Assembly (NCBI GenBank): GCA_910579735.1
Contig: CAJTUZ010000012.1
Coordinates: forward strand, 1 to 64,000
Length of the DNA: 64,000 bases
DNA from: an uncultured Lachnospiraceae bacterium
GTDB lineage: Bacteria > Bacillota > Clostridia > Lachnospirales > Lachnospiraceae
Direction of reading: 5' to 3'
Below the pieces are notes generated by a model. It made no database searches and was not told where the DNA came from. It was given only the letters and a program-made list of their open reading frames with translations. Position numbers and translations under genes: made by a program. This document shows, piece by piece, positions 25,425-33,584 of this stretch. Each line of letters begins with the position of its first letter. The first letter of the stretch is position 1.

Positions 25425-26414
25425 ATGGTATCGATCAAAGATGTGGCAAAGCGGGCAGGCGTAGCGATTTCAACAGTTTCCAAAGTCTTGAATAACTATC
25501 CGAATGTCAGCGAGGAAACGAAGAAAAAAGTAAATCAGGCAGTAGAAGAATTAAATTTTGTGCCCAATTCCGTAGCGGCGGCGCTTTCTTCCAAACAGTC
25601 CGGCAGGGTGGCGATCCTTTTAAATCTGGATAATACCGCCCAGACCGTGGATGAGATCAACATGCAGTATCTTGCGGGAGCGATCAATCAGGCAGTGGAA
25701 ATGGACCTGGATGTGATCACGGTTTTTTATTCCATGATCAAAAGCATGACATTGGATGAGATTGTCCGGTACTTAAAGGCGCAGAGCATTACCGGCCTCA
25801 TTATCTTCAATATGTCAAAAGACGATAAAGTGCTGCACCGGTTAATTGCAGCTGAAATTTTTAAAATAGTTGCCGTGGACGCGCCTCTGATAAACGAGAG
25901 TACTTCGTGTGTCTGGATCGACCAGCAAAAAGCGCAGTATGAGGTGGCCAAAAAGACCGTGACAGAGAACGGGAGTAAGAGCATCCTCTATTTCGCAGGA
26001 AAAAAGAACGGCTATGTGAGTGAAGAGCGTCTAAAGGGTGTCCGGATGCTGGCGGAGGAAATGGGACTGCCGCTGTTTGTAAGAAACGGTAATTTTTCCG
26101 AACTGGAAGCAAGGAAGCATACGTTCCGGTATGCCAGAAAAAAAGATGTGGTAGTCTGCGCATCCGATCTGATGGCCATCGGTGCGATGAAAGCGCTGAT
26201 TGAAATGGACATTTTTCGTCCGGTCTGCGGTTTTGACGGCATTACTTTAATGGGATATGCCGGAAAGCAGATGAACACGGTCCGTCAGAACTTTGCAGGG
26301 ATCGCGGCAAGAGCCGTCAGGGAATTGAAAAGGCTCTTAGAAGGCGGAACGGGCGAAGAAGTTGTTTTGGACTATGAACTGATCCGGATGCAGTATTTGG
26401 ATATTATCTGCTAA
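25425..26414 (+). CDS. LacI-family transcriptional regulator
   Basis: The 329-residue protein has an N-terminal LacI helix-turn-helix (VSIKDVAKRAGVAISTVSKVLN, residues 2-23) with its hinge helix near 50, followed by a periplasmic-binding-protein-like effector domain. ATG 25425 is preferred because GAGAGGAAAG lies directly upstream and the family start MVSIKDVA follows. The gene lies 76 nt before glycogen phosphorylase, so it likely controls glucan storage or use. The effector sugar is unknown. Confidence 0.93.
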   Translation: MVSIKDVAKRAGVAISTVSKVLNNYPNVSEETKKKVNQAVEELNFVPNSVAAALSSKQSGRVAILLNLDNTAQTVDEINMQYLAGAINQAVEMDLDVITVFYSMIKSMTLDEIVRYLKAQSITGLIIFNMSKDDKVLHRLIAAEIFKIVAVDAPLINESTSCVWIDQQKAQYEVAKKTVTENGSKSILYFAGKKNGYVSEERLKGVRMLAEEMGLPLFVRNGNFSELEARKHTFRYARKKDVVVCASDLMAIGAMKALIEMDIFRPVCGFDGITLMGYAGKQMNTVRQNFAGIAARAVRELKRLLEGGTGEEVVLDYELIRMQYLDIIC

Positions 26415-26490
26415 GATCAGCCAAAATAAAAAGCAAAAGAAAAATCTATGAAAAGCAAAAAGGAAATGAAATAACAGGAGGTATTTTATT

Positions 26491-28800
26491 ATGGCACAGG
26501 CGAGCAACCTGAAAAGAGATGTGTTGGTGATGAATCTGGAAAAAGAACTGGAAGATCAGGCAATGAGCACATACGGCAAAAATATTGCAGCATGCAGCAA
26601 TGAAGAGCTGTACTACAGTCTCCTTCTTTTATCCAAGAAGCTTATGACGGTTTCCGAGCCGATCGAGGGCGAGAAGAAGATCTATTATATTTCTGCAGAA
26701 TTCCTGATCGGTAAACTCTTATCCAATAACCTGATCAATCTGGGGATCTATGACAAATTAAAGGATATTCTGGAAAAGAACGGAAAAAGTTTAAGCGCGA
26801 TCGAAGAAGCGGAGCCGGAGCCGTCATTGGGAAACGGCGGTCTGGGACGTCTGGCGGCATGTTTCCTGGATTCTATCGCTACATTGGATCTGCCGGGCGA
26901 AGGAATCGGATTGAACTATCATTTCGGTCTTTTCAAACAGGTATTTAAGGATAAACTGCAAAATGCCGAGAAAAACGACTGGATTGAAGACAAATCCTGG
27001 CTTACCAAAACAGATGTTACGTTTGACGTACATTTTGGAGACAGGAAAGTAACATCCAGATTATATGATATCGACGTGATCGGATATGACAGCGGCGTAA
27101 ATAAGCTCAGACTGTTCGACATCGAGACGGTAGACGAGAGCCTTGTGACAAAGGGAATCGATTTTGATAAAGAGGCTATTGAGAAGAACCTGACCTTGTT
27201 CCTGTATCCGGATGATTCCGATGAAGCAGGCAATCTGCTGCGTATTTATCAGCAGTATTTTATGGTAAGCAATGCGGCACAGCTCATTTTAAGAGAGATG
27301 AAGGAGAAAAAATACGACCTTCGCAGAATGTATGACCATGCCGTGATCCAGATCAACGACACGCATCCGACGATGGTTATTCCGGAACTGATCAGGATTC
27401 TGGTAGACGACAAAGCCTTTACGATGGATGAAGCGATCGACGTTGTCAGCAGGACCTGTGCGTATACAAACCATACCATCCTGGCCGAAGCGCTGGAAAA
27501 ATGGCCTTTGAAATATTTAGAGAAGGTTGTTCCCCAGCTTGTGCCGATCATTAAGGAACTGGATAAGAGGGTTGCGGCCAAATATAAAGACCCTAAAGTA
27601 CAGATTATCGATAAAGACGACAGAGTGCATATGGCGCACATCGATATCCACTACGGTTTCTCTGTAAACGGTGTGGCGGCGATTCATACGGAGATTTTGA
27701 AAAATACCGAATTAAATGCTTTCTATAAGCTTTATCCGGAGAAATTCAATAATAAGACAAACGGCATCACATTCAGAAGATGGCTCTTATCCTGCAATCA
27801 TGAACTGGCATCCTTCCTTTCCGAAACGATCGGGGACGGCTATAAAAAGGATGCGGATAAGCTTGAGAAATTACTGGAATTTAAAGACGACGAAAAAGTA
27901 TTGGCAAGGATTGCAGAAATTAAGATGAACCGTAAGAAAGACCTGGCCGCATATGTAAAAGAAGCAGAAGGCGTTACGTTAAATCCTGATTCAATTTTTG
28001 ACATCCAGTCCAAGAGACTGCATGAATACAAGCGTCAGCAGATGAATGCGCTCTATATCATCCATAAGTATCTGGAAATCAAAGCCGGTAAGAAACCCGC
28101 AAGGCCGATGACTTTCATATTCGGTGCAAAGGCAGCGCCTGCTTATGTGATCGCCCAGGATATCATTCATCTTCTGCTCGTACTGCAGGAGATCGTCAAC
28201 AATGATCCTGAAGTAAGTCCGTATATGACGGTTCTTATGGTAGAAAACTACAACGTATCCTATGCGGAGAAAATGATTCCGGCCTGCGATATTTCCGAGC
28301 AGATTTCTCTGGCTTCCAAAGAGGCTTCCGGAACCGGTAATATGAAATTCATGTTAAACGGCGCCGTAACGCTCGGTACATCCGACGGTGCAAACGTGGA
28401 AATCCATGAGCTTGTCGGAGACGAGAACATCTATATCTTCGGCGAGAAGTCCGAACAGGTCATCAGGCATTATGAGAAGGCAGACTACGTTTCCAGGGAC
28501 TATTACAAAAAGAGTCCGGTCATCAAAGCGGCGGTTGATTTTATTGTCGGCAAGGAAGCATTGAAAGCCGGCCATAAGAAAAATCTGGAGAGACTGCATA
28601 AAGAACTGTTAAACAAAGACTGGTTCATGACGCTGCTCGACTTAGAAGACTATATTGCCGCCAAAGATAAGATGATGGCGGATTATGAAGATCAGGATAA
28701 GTGGAGAAAGATGATGCTTGTCAATATTGCCAAGGCAGGTTTCTTCTCATCCGACAGAACGATCGCAGAATATAACAGAGATATCTGGAAACTGAAATAA
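26491..28800 (+). CDS. glgP: Glycogen/starch/alpha-glucan phosphorylase
   Basis: The 769-residue GT35 enzyme removes glucose units from alpha-1,4-glucans with phosphate, giving glucose 1-phosphate. It is a little shorter than the approximately 800-830 residue E. coli and animal enzymes. The pyridoxal-phosphate lysine is K619 in ASGTGNMKFMLNG. Other family stretches are EPSLGNGGLGRLAACF, HPTMVIPELIR, NGITFRRWL and IQSKRLHEYKRQ. AGGAGG lies upstream of the ATG. It acts in the cytoplasm with the 4-alpha-glucanotransferase encoded at 60413 and feeds glycolysis. The LacI gene just upstream is the likely regulator. Confidence 0.97.
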   Translation: MAQASNLKRDVLVMNLEKELEDQAMSTYGKNIAACSNEELYYSLLLLSKKLMTVSEPIEGEKKIYYISAEFLIGKLLSNNLINLGIYDKLKDILEKNGKSLSAIEEAEPEPSLGNGGLGRLAACFLDSIATLDLPGEGIGLNYHFGLFKQVFKDKLQNAEKNDWIEDKSWLTKTDVTFDVHFGDRKVTSRLYDIDVIGYDSGVNKLRLFDIETVDESLVTKGIDFDKEAIEKNLTLFLYPDDSDEAGNLLRIYQQYFMVSNAAQLILREMKEKKYDLRRMYDHAVIQINDTHPTMVIPELIRILVDDKAFTMDEAIDVVSRTCAYTNHTILAEALEKWPLKYLEKVVPQLVPIIKELDKRVAAKYKDPKVQIIDKDDRVHMAHIDIHYGFSVNGVAAIHTEILKNTELNAFYKLYPEKFNNKTNGITFRRWLLSCNHELASFLSETIGDGYKKDADKLEKLLEFKDDEKVLARIAEIKMNRKKDLAAYVKEAEGVTLNPDSIFDIQSKRLHEYKRQQMNALYIIHKYLEIKAGKKPARPMTFIFGAKAAPAYVIAQDIIHLLLVLQEIVNNDPEVSPYMTVLMVENYNVSYAEKMIPACDISEQISLASKEASGTGNMKFMLNGAVTLGTSDGANVEIHELVGDENIYIFGEKSEQVIRHYEKADYVSRDYYKKSPVIKAAVDFIVGKEALKAGHKKNLERLHKELLNKDWFMTLLDLEDYIAAKDKMMADYEDQDKWRKMMLVNIAKAGFFSSDRTIAEYNRDIWKLK

Positions 28801-28810
28801 GAGTTGATAA

Positions 28811-28844
28811 CGCAGGCGGGCGCTTGGCTTCGCCTGCGCTTTTT
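28811..28844 (+). terminator. Terminator after glgP
   Basis: CGCAGGCG (28811-28818) pairs with CGCCTGCG (28831-28838) and is followed by CTTTTT. The ribosome site of cysK begins immediately after it. Confidence 0.75.
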
Positions 28845-28860
28845 GAAGGAAGGAATGGTG

Positions 28861-29808
28861 ATGGGAATGGCGAATATCAAAAAAAGCGCGATAGAACTGA
28901 TCGGGCATACGCCGTTATTGGAAGTGACAAATTATGAAAAGGCAAACGGCATTGAGGATGCGGCGATCCTGGTAAAACTGGAATACTTGAATCCGGCGGG
29001 TTCGGTAAAAGACCGTACGGCGCTTAATATGATCGAAGACGCCGAGCAAAAGGGAATCTTAAAGCCGGGTGCAACGATCATCGAGCCGACTTCCGGGAAT
29101 ACGGGCATCGGTCTTGCGGCAGTGGCATCGGTCAAAGGATATCGGACGGTATTGACGCTTCCCGAGACAATGAGCGTGGAGAGAAGGAAACTTTTACAGG
29201 CATATGGGGCGGAACTTGTCTTGACGGATGGAGCAGAGGGGATGCAGGGTGCGATCGATAAAGCGCAGGAACTGCAGGCGTCCACACCGGATTCCGTTAT
29301 TTTGGGACAGTTTGTGAATCCGGCCAATCCCGAGGTCCACAGACGGACGACCGGCCCCGAGATCTGGGAAGATACGGACGGGAAAGTGGATATTTTCGTG
29401 GCCGGAGTCGGTACGGGCGGCACGATCACCGGAACCGGCAGTTATCTGAAAGAAAAAAACCCCCATATAAGAGTCGTTGCAGTAGAGCCAAAGAGCAGTC
29501 CCGTGCTCTCCGGCGGGGCGCCCGGGCCGCATATGCTGCAGGGGATCGGCGCCGGATTTGTGCCGGAGGTGCTGGATGCGGATATCTATGACGAGATCAT
29601 ACAGGTTGCCAATGAGGATGCTTTTGAGGCAGGGCGGGCGATCGCCGCGAAAGAAGGCGTGTTAGTCGGCATTTCCTCCGGTGCGGCGCTTCATGCGGCG
29701 GCTGAGCTTGCGAAAAGGCCGGAAAACAAGGGAAAAGTGATCGTGGCTTTATTACCGGATTCCGGGGACAGATATTTGTCAACACCGTTATTTTCCACAA
29801 AGGATTGA
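28861..29808 (+). CDS. cysK: Cysteine synthase A (O-acetylserine sulfhydrylase)
   Basis: The 315-residue PLP enzyme makes cysteine from O-acetylserine and sulfide. The PLP lysine is K50 in NPAGSVKDRTA. The substrate loop is PTSGNTGIGLA, the phosphate-binding loop GTGGTITGTG, and the late motif GISSGAA. Several ATG codons compete for the start. ATG 28861 sits 7 nt after GAAGGAAGG, while 28855 is too close and 28867 a bit far. Its end is followed by the strong promoter of the metNIQ leader, a sensible sulfur-amino-acid neighbourhood. Confidence 0.95.
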   Translation: MGMANIKKSAIELIGHTPLLEVTNYEKANGIEDAAILVKLEYLNPAGSVKDRTALNMIEDAEQKGILKPGATIIEPTSGNTGIGLAAVASVKGYRTVLTLPETMSVERRKLLQAYGAELVLTDGAEGMQGAIDKAQELQASTPDSVILGQFVNPANPEVHRRTTGPEIWEDTDGKVDIFVAGVGTGGTITGTGSYLKEKNPHIRVVAVEPKSSPVLSGGAPGPHMLQGIGAGFVPEVLDADIYDEIIQVANEDAFEAGRAIAAKEGVLVGISSGAALHAAAELAKRPENKGKVIVALLPDSGDRYLSTPLFSTKD

Positions 29809-29833
29809 CGGCTTATTGCACAGAATTAAGGAC

Positions 29834-29862
29834 TTGACATTTTCGGGAATTTGTAATATAGT
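29834..29862 (+). promoter_or_regulatory. Strong promoter of the met leader transcript
   Basis: A consensus TTGACA (29834-29839) and TATAGT (29857-29862) are spaced exactly 17 nt. The transcript would run through the inverted-repeat element, leader peptide and terminator before metN. Confidence 0.8.
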
Positions 29863-29880
29863 GGGACACAATAAAGAAAC

Positions 29881-30075
29881 AGACGATTACGAAACTTACG
29901 AAACGCCGCGGCAGAGGAAACAGACTTCTGCTTCGAGGCACGCTTTCGCTCCATTAAAAACGCAACGGTGCTAAGTTCGAGAGGCATTTCATGCCCCTCT
30001 CACCAAGAACCGGCGTTTTTAGAGGGCCCTTCAGCAGAAGTATTTTTCCTCTGCCGCGGCGTTTCGTAATCGTCT
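29881..30075 (-). repeat. Long-inverted-repeat structured element, copy 3
   Basis: The left arm 29881-29920 and right arm 30045-30075 are complementary over 31 bp, except for a 9 nt tandem duplication (TTACGAAAC) in the left arm. Inner helices are ACTTCTGCT with AGCAGAAGT, and TAAAAACGC (29955-29963) with GCGTTTTTA (30013-30021). The GNRA hairpin strand (GGAGCGAAAGCG) is minus. It lies in the 672 nt gap between cysK and metN and would be part of the met leader RNA, in the antisense orientation of the core. Confidence 0.85.
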
Positions 30076-30102
30076 AAAGAAAAGCGGAAGGGAGATAACA
30101 CC

Positions 30103-30204
30103 ATGAGAACACGCTTCATGCAGGCTATGGATATGATGATGTGCTGTAACGGAATGCAGATGTGCGGCGTTATGGATGTTTTTCGTGTGTGTTATATAGC
30201 CTGA
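30103..30204 (+). CDS. Met/Cys-rich leader peptide of metNIQ (33 residues)
   Basis: A short reading frame starts at ATG 30103 with AAGGGAGA 8 nt upstream. The peptide has 33 residues, nine of them Met and four Cys, including MDMMMCCNGMQMC. It ends about 30 nt before a perfect terminator, which is followed by metNIQ. This is the layout of ribosome-mediated attenuation, where scarcity of Met or Cys would stall the ribosome and allow readthrough. TCATGCA inside the leader (30116-30122) could pair with TGCATGA of the terminator 5' arm (30238-30244), a possible antiterminator. Translation is inferred. Confidence 0.7.
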   Translation: MRTRFMQAMDMMMCCNGMQMCGVMDVFRVCYIA

Positions 30205-30233
30205 AGCGAAAGTATTATTGTGATGAAAGTCCA

Positions 30234-30265
30234 CAGGTGCATGACACTCATGCACCTGTTTTTTT
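30234..30265 (+). terminator. Attenuator-type terminator before metNIQ
   Basis: CAGGTGCATGA (30234-30244) and TCATGCACCTG (30248-30258) form a perfect 11 bp stem with a 3 nt loop, followed by seven T. It sits between the leader peptide and metN, so it must be bypassed or a second promoter used. Confidence 0.9.
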
Positions 30266-30349
30266 GTCGAATAAAGCGCCCTGCAGACCATGCCGGCGTC
30301 TGAGTGAAACAGGCGGCTGCGCAATTTTGATTTCACAGCCGGATGCTTG

Positions 30350-30414
30350 GCAAAACGAATAAAATAAGGGGTGACTTGCCACTGCATCGGAACCCCGTTT
30401 TTATTCATTTTGAC
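30350..30414 (+). promoter_or_regulatory. Long imperfect hairpin in the metN leader
   Basis: GGCAAAACGAATAAAA...GGGG (about 30349-30371) and CCCCGTTTTTATTCATTTTG (30393-30412) form a long stem with a few mismatches. Weaker pairing extends outward to CAGCCGGAT (from 30336) and ATCCAGCTG (to 30440). It follows the attenuator and ends about 65 nt before metN. It may be a second regulatory hairpin or an old inverted repeat. Confidence 0.55.
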
Positions 30415-30480
30415 AAGTTCGTGGCATGAAAATCCAGCTGCGCAATCGCCTGTAAATGAAAAAGTGAAAGGATGAACCAT

Positions 30481-31518
30481 ATGTCGGGAATTATTGAAGT
30501 GCGGGATCTTACGAAAGTCTTTACGACCGAAGAATCCGAAGTGGAAGCCTTACATGATATTAATCTGTCCATACAGGCCGGAGATATTTACGGGATCATC
30601 GGCATGTCCGGTGCGGGGAAAAGTACATTGGTCCGGTGCCTGAATTTCCTGGAACGTCCGACGAAAGGAACCGTGGAAATCGGCGGCAGAGATTTAAGCG
30701 CTATGTCCGAGAGGGAACTCCGGGGACTGAGAAGCGAGATTGCCATGATCTTCCAGCATTTTAATCTGCTGATGCAGAAGAATGTGACAGACAATATCTG
30801 CTTTCCCCTGATAATCGCGGGAATGAAGAAGAAAGACGCGAGGGAAAGAGCGGCGCAGCTTCTTGAGATCGTCGGTATGACGGAAAAAGCCAAAGCCTAT
30901 CCGGCGCAGTTATCCGGCGGACAGAAACAGCGTGTGGCGATCGCAAGAGCGCTTGCCGGGAATCCCAAGATCCTGCTGTGCGATGAAGCAACGAGCGCCC
31001 TGGATCCGCAGACGACCCGTTCGATCCTGACCTTGTTAAAAGAGATTAACAGACAATATGGAATAACAATTGTTATCATAACGCATGAGATGGCGGTGGT
31101 CAGAGAAATCTGTTCTCATGTCGCGATCATAAGCGGCGGCTGTCTGGCAGAACAGGGCAGGGTCTTCGATATTTTCTCCCATCCGAAGACGGATGCTGCC
31201 AAAGAGCTGATTGTAAAGAGGGGCAAAGAATCCGAGCTGAATCTGGAAAGCCGCCAGAGGAGCCTGATGGACGGAAAATGCTGTATCCGTATTGTCTTTT
31301 CCGTGAATTCGTCCTTTGAACCGGTCATTGCCAATATGGTACTGAAATTCGGGCAGCCGGTCAACATCCTGAAAGCGGATACGATGAATGTGGAGGGCAT
31401 TGCAAGAGGCGAAATGATCCTTCAGCTGCCGGATGAAAAGGAGATGCAGGAAAATATGAAAGATTATCTGATAGAAAGAGGTCTTGCGGTAGAGGAGGTG
31501 AACGGTTATGTGGACTAA
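30481..31518 (+). CDS. metN: Methionine ABC transporter ATP-binding protein
   Basis: The 345-residue ATPase has Walker A GMSGAGKST, signature LSGGQKQR, Walker B ILLCDEATSALD and the H-loop in VIITHEMAVV. A C-terminal NIL domain (about 265-345) is the regulatory domain by which methionine inhibits MetN in known systems. ATG 30481 is chosen because AAAGG would abut ATG 30472. Its 3' end overlaps metI by 11 nt. With MetI and MetQ it forms a D/L-methionine importer. Expression is likely controlled by the upstream leader peptide and terminator. Confidence 0.96.
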   Translation: MSGIIEVRDLTKVFTTEESEVEALHDINLSIQAGDIYGIIGMSGAGKSTLVRCLNFLERPTKGTVEIGGRDLSAMSERELRGLRSEIAMIFQHFNLLMQKNVTDNICFPLIIAGMKKKDARERAAQLLEIVGMTEKAKAYPAQLSGGQKQRVAIARALAGNPKILLCDEATSALDPQTTRSILTLLKEINRQYGITIVIITHEMAVVREICSHVAIISGGCLAEQGRVFDIFSHPKTDAAKELIVKRGKESELNLESRQRSLMDGKCCIRIVFSVNSSFEPVIANMVLKFGQPVNILKADTMNVEGIARGEMILQLPDEKEMQENMKDYLIERGLAVEEVNGYVD

Positions 31519-32170
31519 GGAGATCACTCTTATGATCGCGGCGGGCATCAGGGATACGCTGTATATGACGCTTGTTTCGACGCTGTGCGGATACATATTG
31601 GGGCTGCCGATGGGGATCACTCTTGCGGTAACGGATAAAGGCGGTATCAAACCCAATCCGGTCGTCTATAAGATACTGGACGTGACTGCCAATATCATCA
31701 GGAGCATACCGTTTCTGATTCTGCTGATCCTGTTGATTCCTTTCACCATATTTCTGGTAGGGAAAAGTTACGGCGCTACGGGAACGATCGTTCCGCTTAC
31801 GGTTGCGGCGGCTCCTTTTATCGCCCGTATGATAGAATCTTCTTTGAACGAGGTGGATAAGGGCGTGATCGAAGCGGCGCAGAGTATGGGTGCGGATATA
31901 TTTACGATCATTTGGAAAGTCATGTTGGTGGAGGCGCGGACTTCGATCCTCGCCGGCGCTACGATAGCGGTCGGAACCGTACTCGGTTATTCCGCTATGG
32001 CGGGTATCGTCGGCGGAGGCGGCCTTGGCGATATTGCGATCCGTTACGGATATTACAGGTACCGGACCGATATTATGTTTGCTACCGTCATTCTGCTCGT
32101 CGTACTCGTGCAGATATTCCAGACCATCGGCATGCGGGTGAGCAATAAACTGGATAAGCGGAAACGATAA
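31508..32170 (+). CDS. metI: Methionine ABC transporter permease
   Basis: The 220-residue membrane protein has five hydrophobic segments and the permease EAA loop EAAQSMGADIFTIIWKVMLVEA in the fourth cytoplasmic loop region, which contacts MetN. An upstream GAGGAGG site inside metN and the 11 nt overlap indicate coupled translation. Confidence 0.95.
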   Translation: MWTKEITLMIAAGIRDTLYMTLVSTLCGYILGLPMGITLAVTDKGGIKPNPVVYKILDVTANIIRSIPFLILLILLIPFTIFLVGKSYGATGTIVPLTVAAAPFIARMIESSLNEVDKGVIEAAQSMGADIFTIIWKVMLVEARTSILAGATIAVGTVLGYSAMAGIVGGGGLGDIAIRYGYYRYRTDIMFATVILLVVLVQIFQTIGMRVSNKLDKRKR

Positions 32171-32306
32171 AACGAGTAAGAAGCTAAGGGATCAATTGAA
32201 TATATAATATCGCATGTTATCTATAGGTAAAGCGCTATGAAAAAGAGCAGGACTCTTTTGAAATAGAAAATTCTGTATAGATTACAGGAGACAGGAGGAG
32301 AAAGTT

Positions 32307-33164
32307 ATGAAGAAAAAATGGATTGCAGGTTTACTTGGCACGGTATTGGCGCTTGGCGTCCTGACAGGCTGCGGCAGCGATACGGCGGCCGGCGCAGGGG
32401 CGGATACGGCAGGTGAAAACGGGGCACAGACAAAAGGCACGATCACGATAGCGGCTTCTTCAACGCCGCATGCGGAAATTCTGGAAGAAGCGAAGAAAAT
32501 TTTGAGTGAGCAGGGTTTTGAACTGAGCATCACGGTTTTTGACGATTATGTGCAGCCGAATCTGGTAGTGGACAGCGGGGATTTTGATGCCAATTATTTC
32601 CAGCATATTCCGTATCTGGATTCCTTTAATGCGGAGCATGGGACGCATCTTGTCAATGCGGGCGGCATTCATTACGAACCTTTTGGAATCTATCCCGGTA
32701 CAAAGACGGATCTGTCTGCGCTGGAAGCCGGGGATGTGATCGCGGTTCCGAACGATACGACCAACGAGGCGAGGGCGCTCTTATTATTACAGGATAACGG
32801 GATTATCACCTTGAAAGATGGCGTCGGATTGGAAGCTACCGTGAATGATATTACGGACAATCCGAAGGATATTACCATTCAGGAGCTGGAGGCGGCACAG
32901 GTATCCAGAGTAAAGAATGAAATGGCATTTGTTGTTTTAAACGGGAACTATGCATTAGAAGCAGGATTCTCCGTAGGAAATGATGCAGTCGCTTATGAGA
33001 AATCCGATTCGGAAGCCGCGAAGACTTATGTGAACGTGATCGCCGTAAAAGAAGGGAACGAAGGAAACGAGGGTATTCAAGCGCTGGTAGATGTTTTAAA
33101 ATCCGACGAGATCAGGCAGTTTATCAACGATACCTATGACGGGGCAGTTATTCCCTTTGAATAA
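32307..33164 (+). CDS. metQ: Methionine-binding lipoprotein (NlpA/MetQ family)
   Basis: The 285-residue protein has a signal peptide with lipobox LTGC. Its mature domain is of the NlpA family (ITIAASSTPHAEILEEAK, DYVQPNLVVDSGDFDANYFQH, VIAVPNDTTNEARALLLLQ). It captures methionine for MetNI. AGGAGGAG precedes the ATG. A 136 nt gap separates it from metI but no terminator of note is visible there, so it is probably in the same operon with its own ribosome site. Confidence 0.95.
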   Translation: MKKKWIAGLLGTVLALGVLTGCGSDTAAGAGADTAGENGAQTKGTITIAASSTPHAEILEEAKKILSEQGFELSITVFDDYVQPNLVVDSGDFDANYFQHIPYLDSFNAEHGTHLVNAGGIHYEPFGIYPGTKTDLSALEAGDVIAVPNDTTNEARALLLLQDNGIITLKDGVGLEATVNDITDNPKDITIQELEAAQVSRVKNEMAFVVLNGNYALEAGFSVGNDAVAYEKSDSEAAKTYVNVIAVKEGNEGNEGIQALVDVLKSDEIRQFINDTYDGAVIPFE

Positions 33165-33220
33165 TCGGTTTCATATGATAAAATGAATCTATGAAAATGG
33201 CGCTGGATCACTGATCAAAT

Positions 33221-33258
33221 GCCGGCCGGAGCAGACAGCGTTTCGGTCGGCTTTTTTT
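33221..33258 (+). terminator. Terminator after metQ
   Basis: GCCGGCCGGA (33221-33230) pairs with TTTCGGTCGGC (33241-33251, one mismatch/wobble) and is followed by seven T. Confidence 0.85.
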
Positions 33259-33290
33259 AACATTTTGAAGCGGGCGCGGGAGGGACAGGC

Positions 33291-33578
33291 ATGGAAAATA
33301 CACAATATGATTTCCTAAGAAGCTATGATTTCATGAAACTTGGACAGGCGCTTAATCACAGGAACTGGCAGATTGCGATGTTAACACTGCAGCGGATGCA
33401 GAGAGAGGCGAAAGAGGCAGGACTGGAGATCTTTGAGAGACAGTTTGGAAATCTCAGGCAGTGTATCATAAGCAGACAGGATAAGCAGGCCAAGGATATT
33501 CTGGCGCTTGTAACAGCCAAGCGCGCACAGCTTCTGCGGCAGGGTGCGCCGAATGCAGGCGAAGGAAAAGAGGAGTAG
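33291..33578 (+). CDS. Small conserved-type protein upstream of addB
   Basis: This 95-residue, charged, mostly helical protein (LRSYDFMKLGQALNHRNWQI, then MLTLQRMQREAKEAGLEIFE) has GGGAGGG 6 nt before the ATG and ends 6 nt before addB. The tight spacing argues it is real and co-expressed with the helicase-nuclease. I do not recognise a family and no membrane or metal motif is visible. Confidence 0.75.
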   Translation: MENTQYDFLRSYDFMKLGQALNHRNWQIAMLTLQRMQREAKEAGLEIFERQFGNLRQCIISRQDKQAKDILALVTAKRAQLLRQGAPNAGEGKEE

Positions 33579-33584
33579 ACTAAT

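Noticed and set aside
29863..30480. S-box (SAM) riboswitch before metNIQ
   Set aside because: I looked for the AGAG/GAUG core and kink-turn pattern and saw none; a leader peptide and terminator account for control better.
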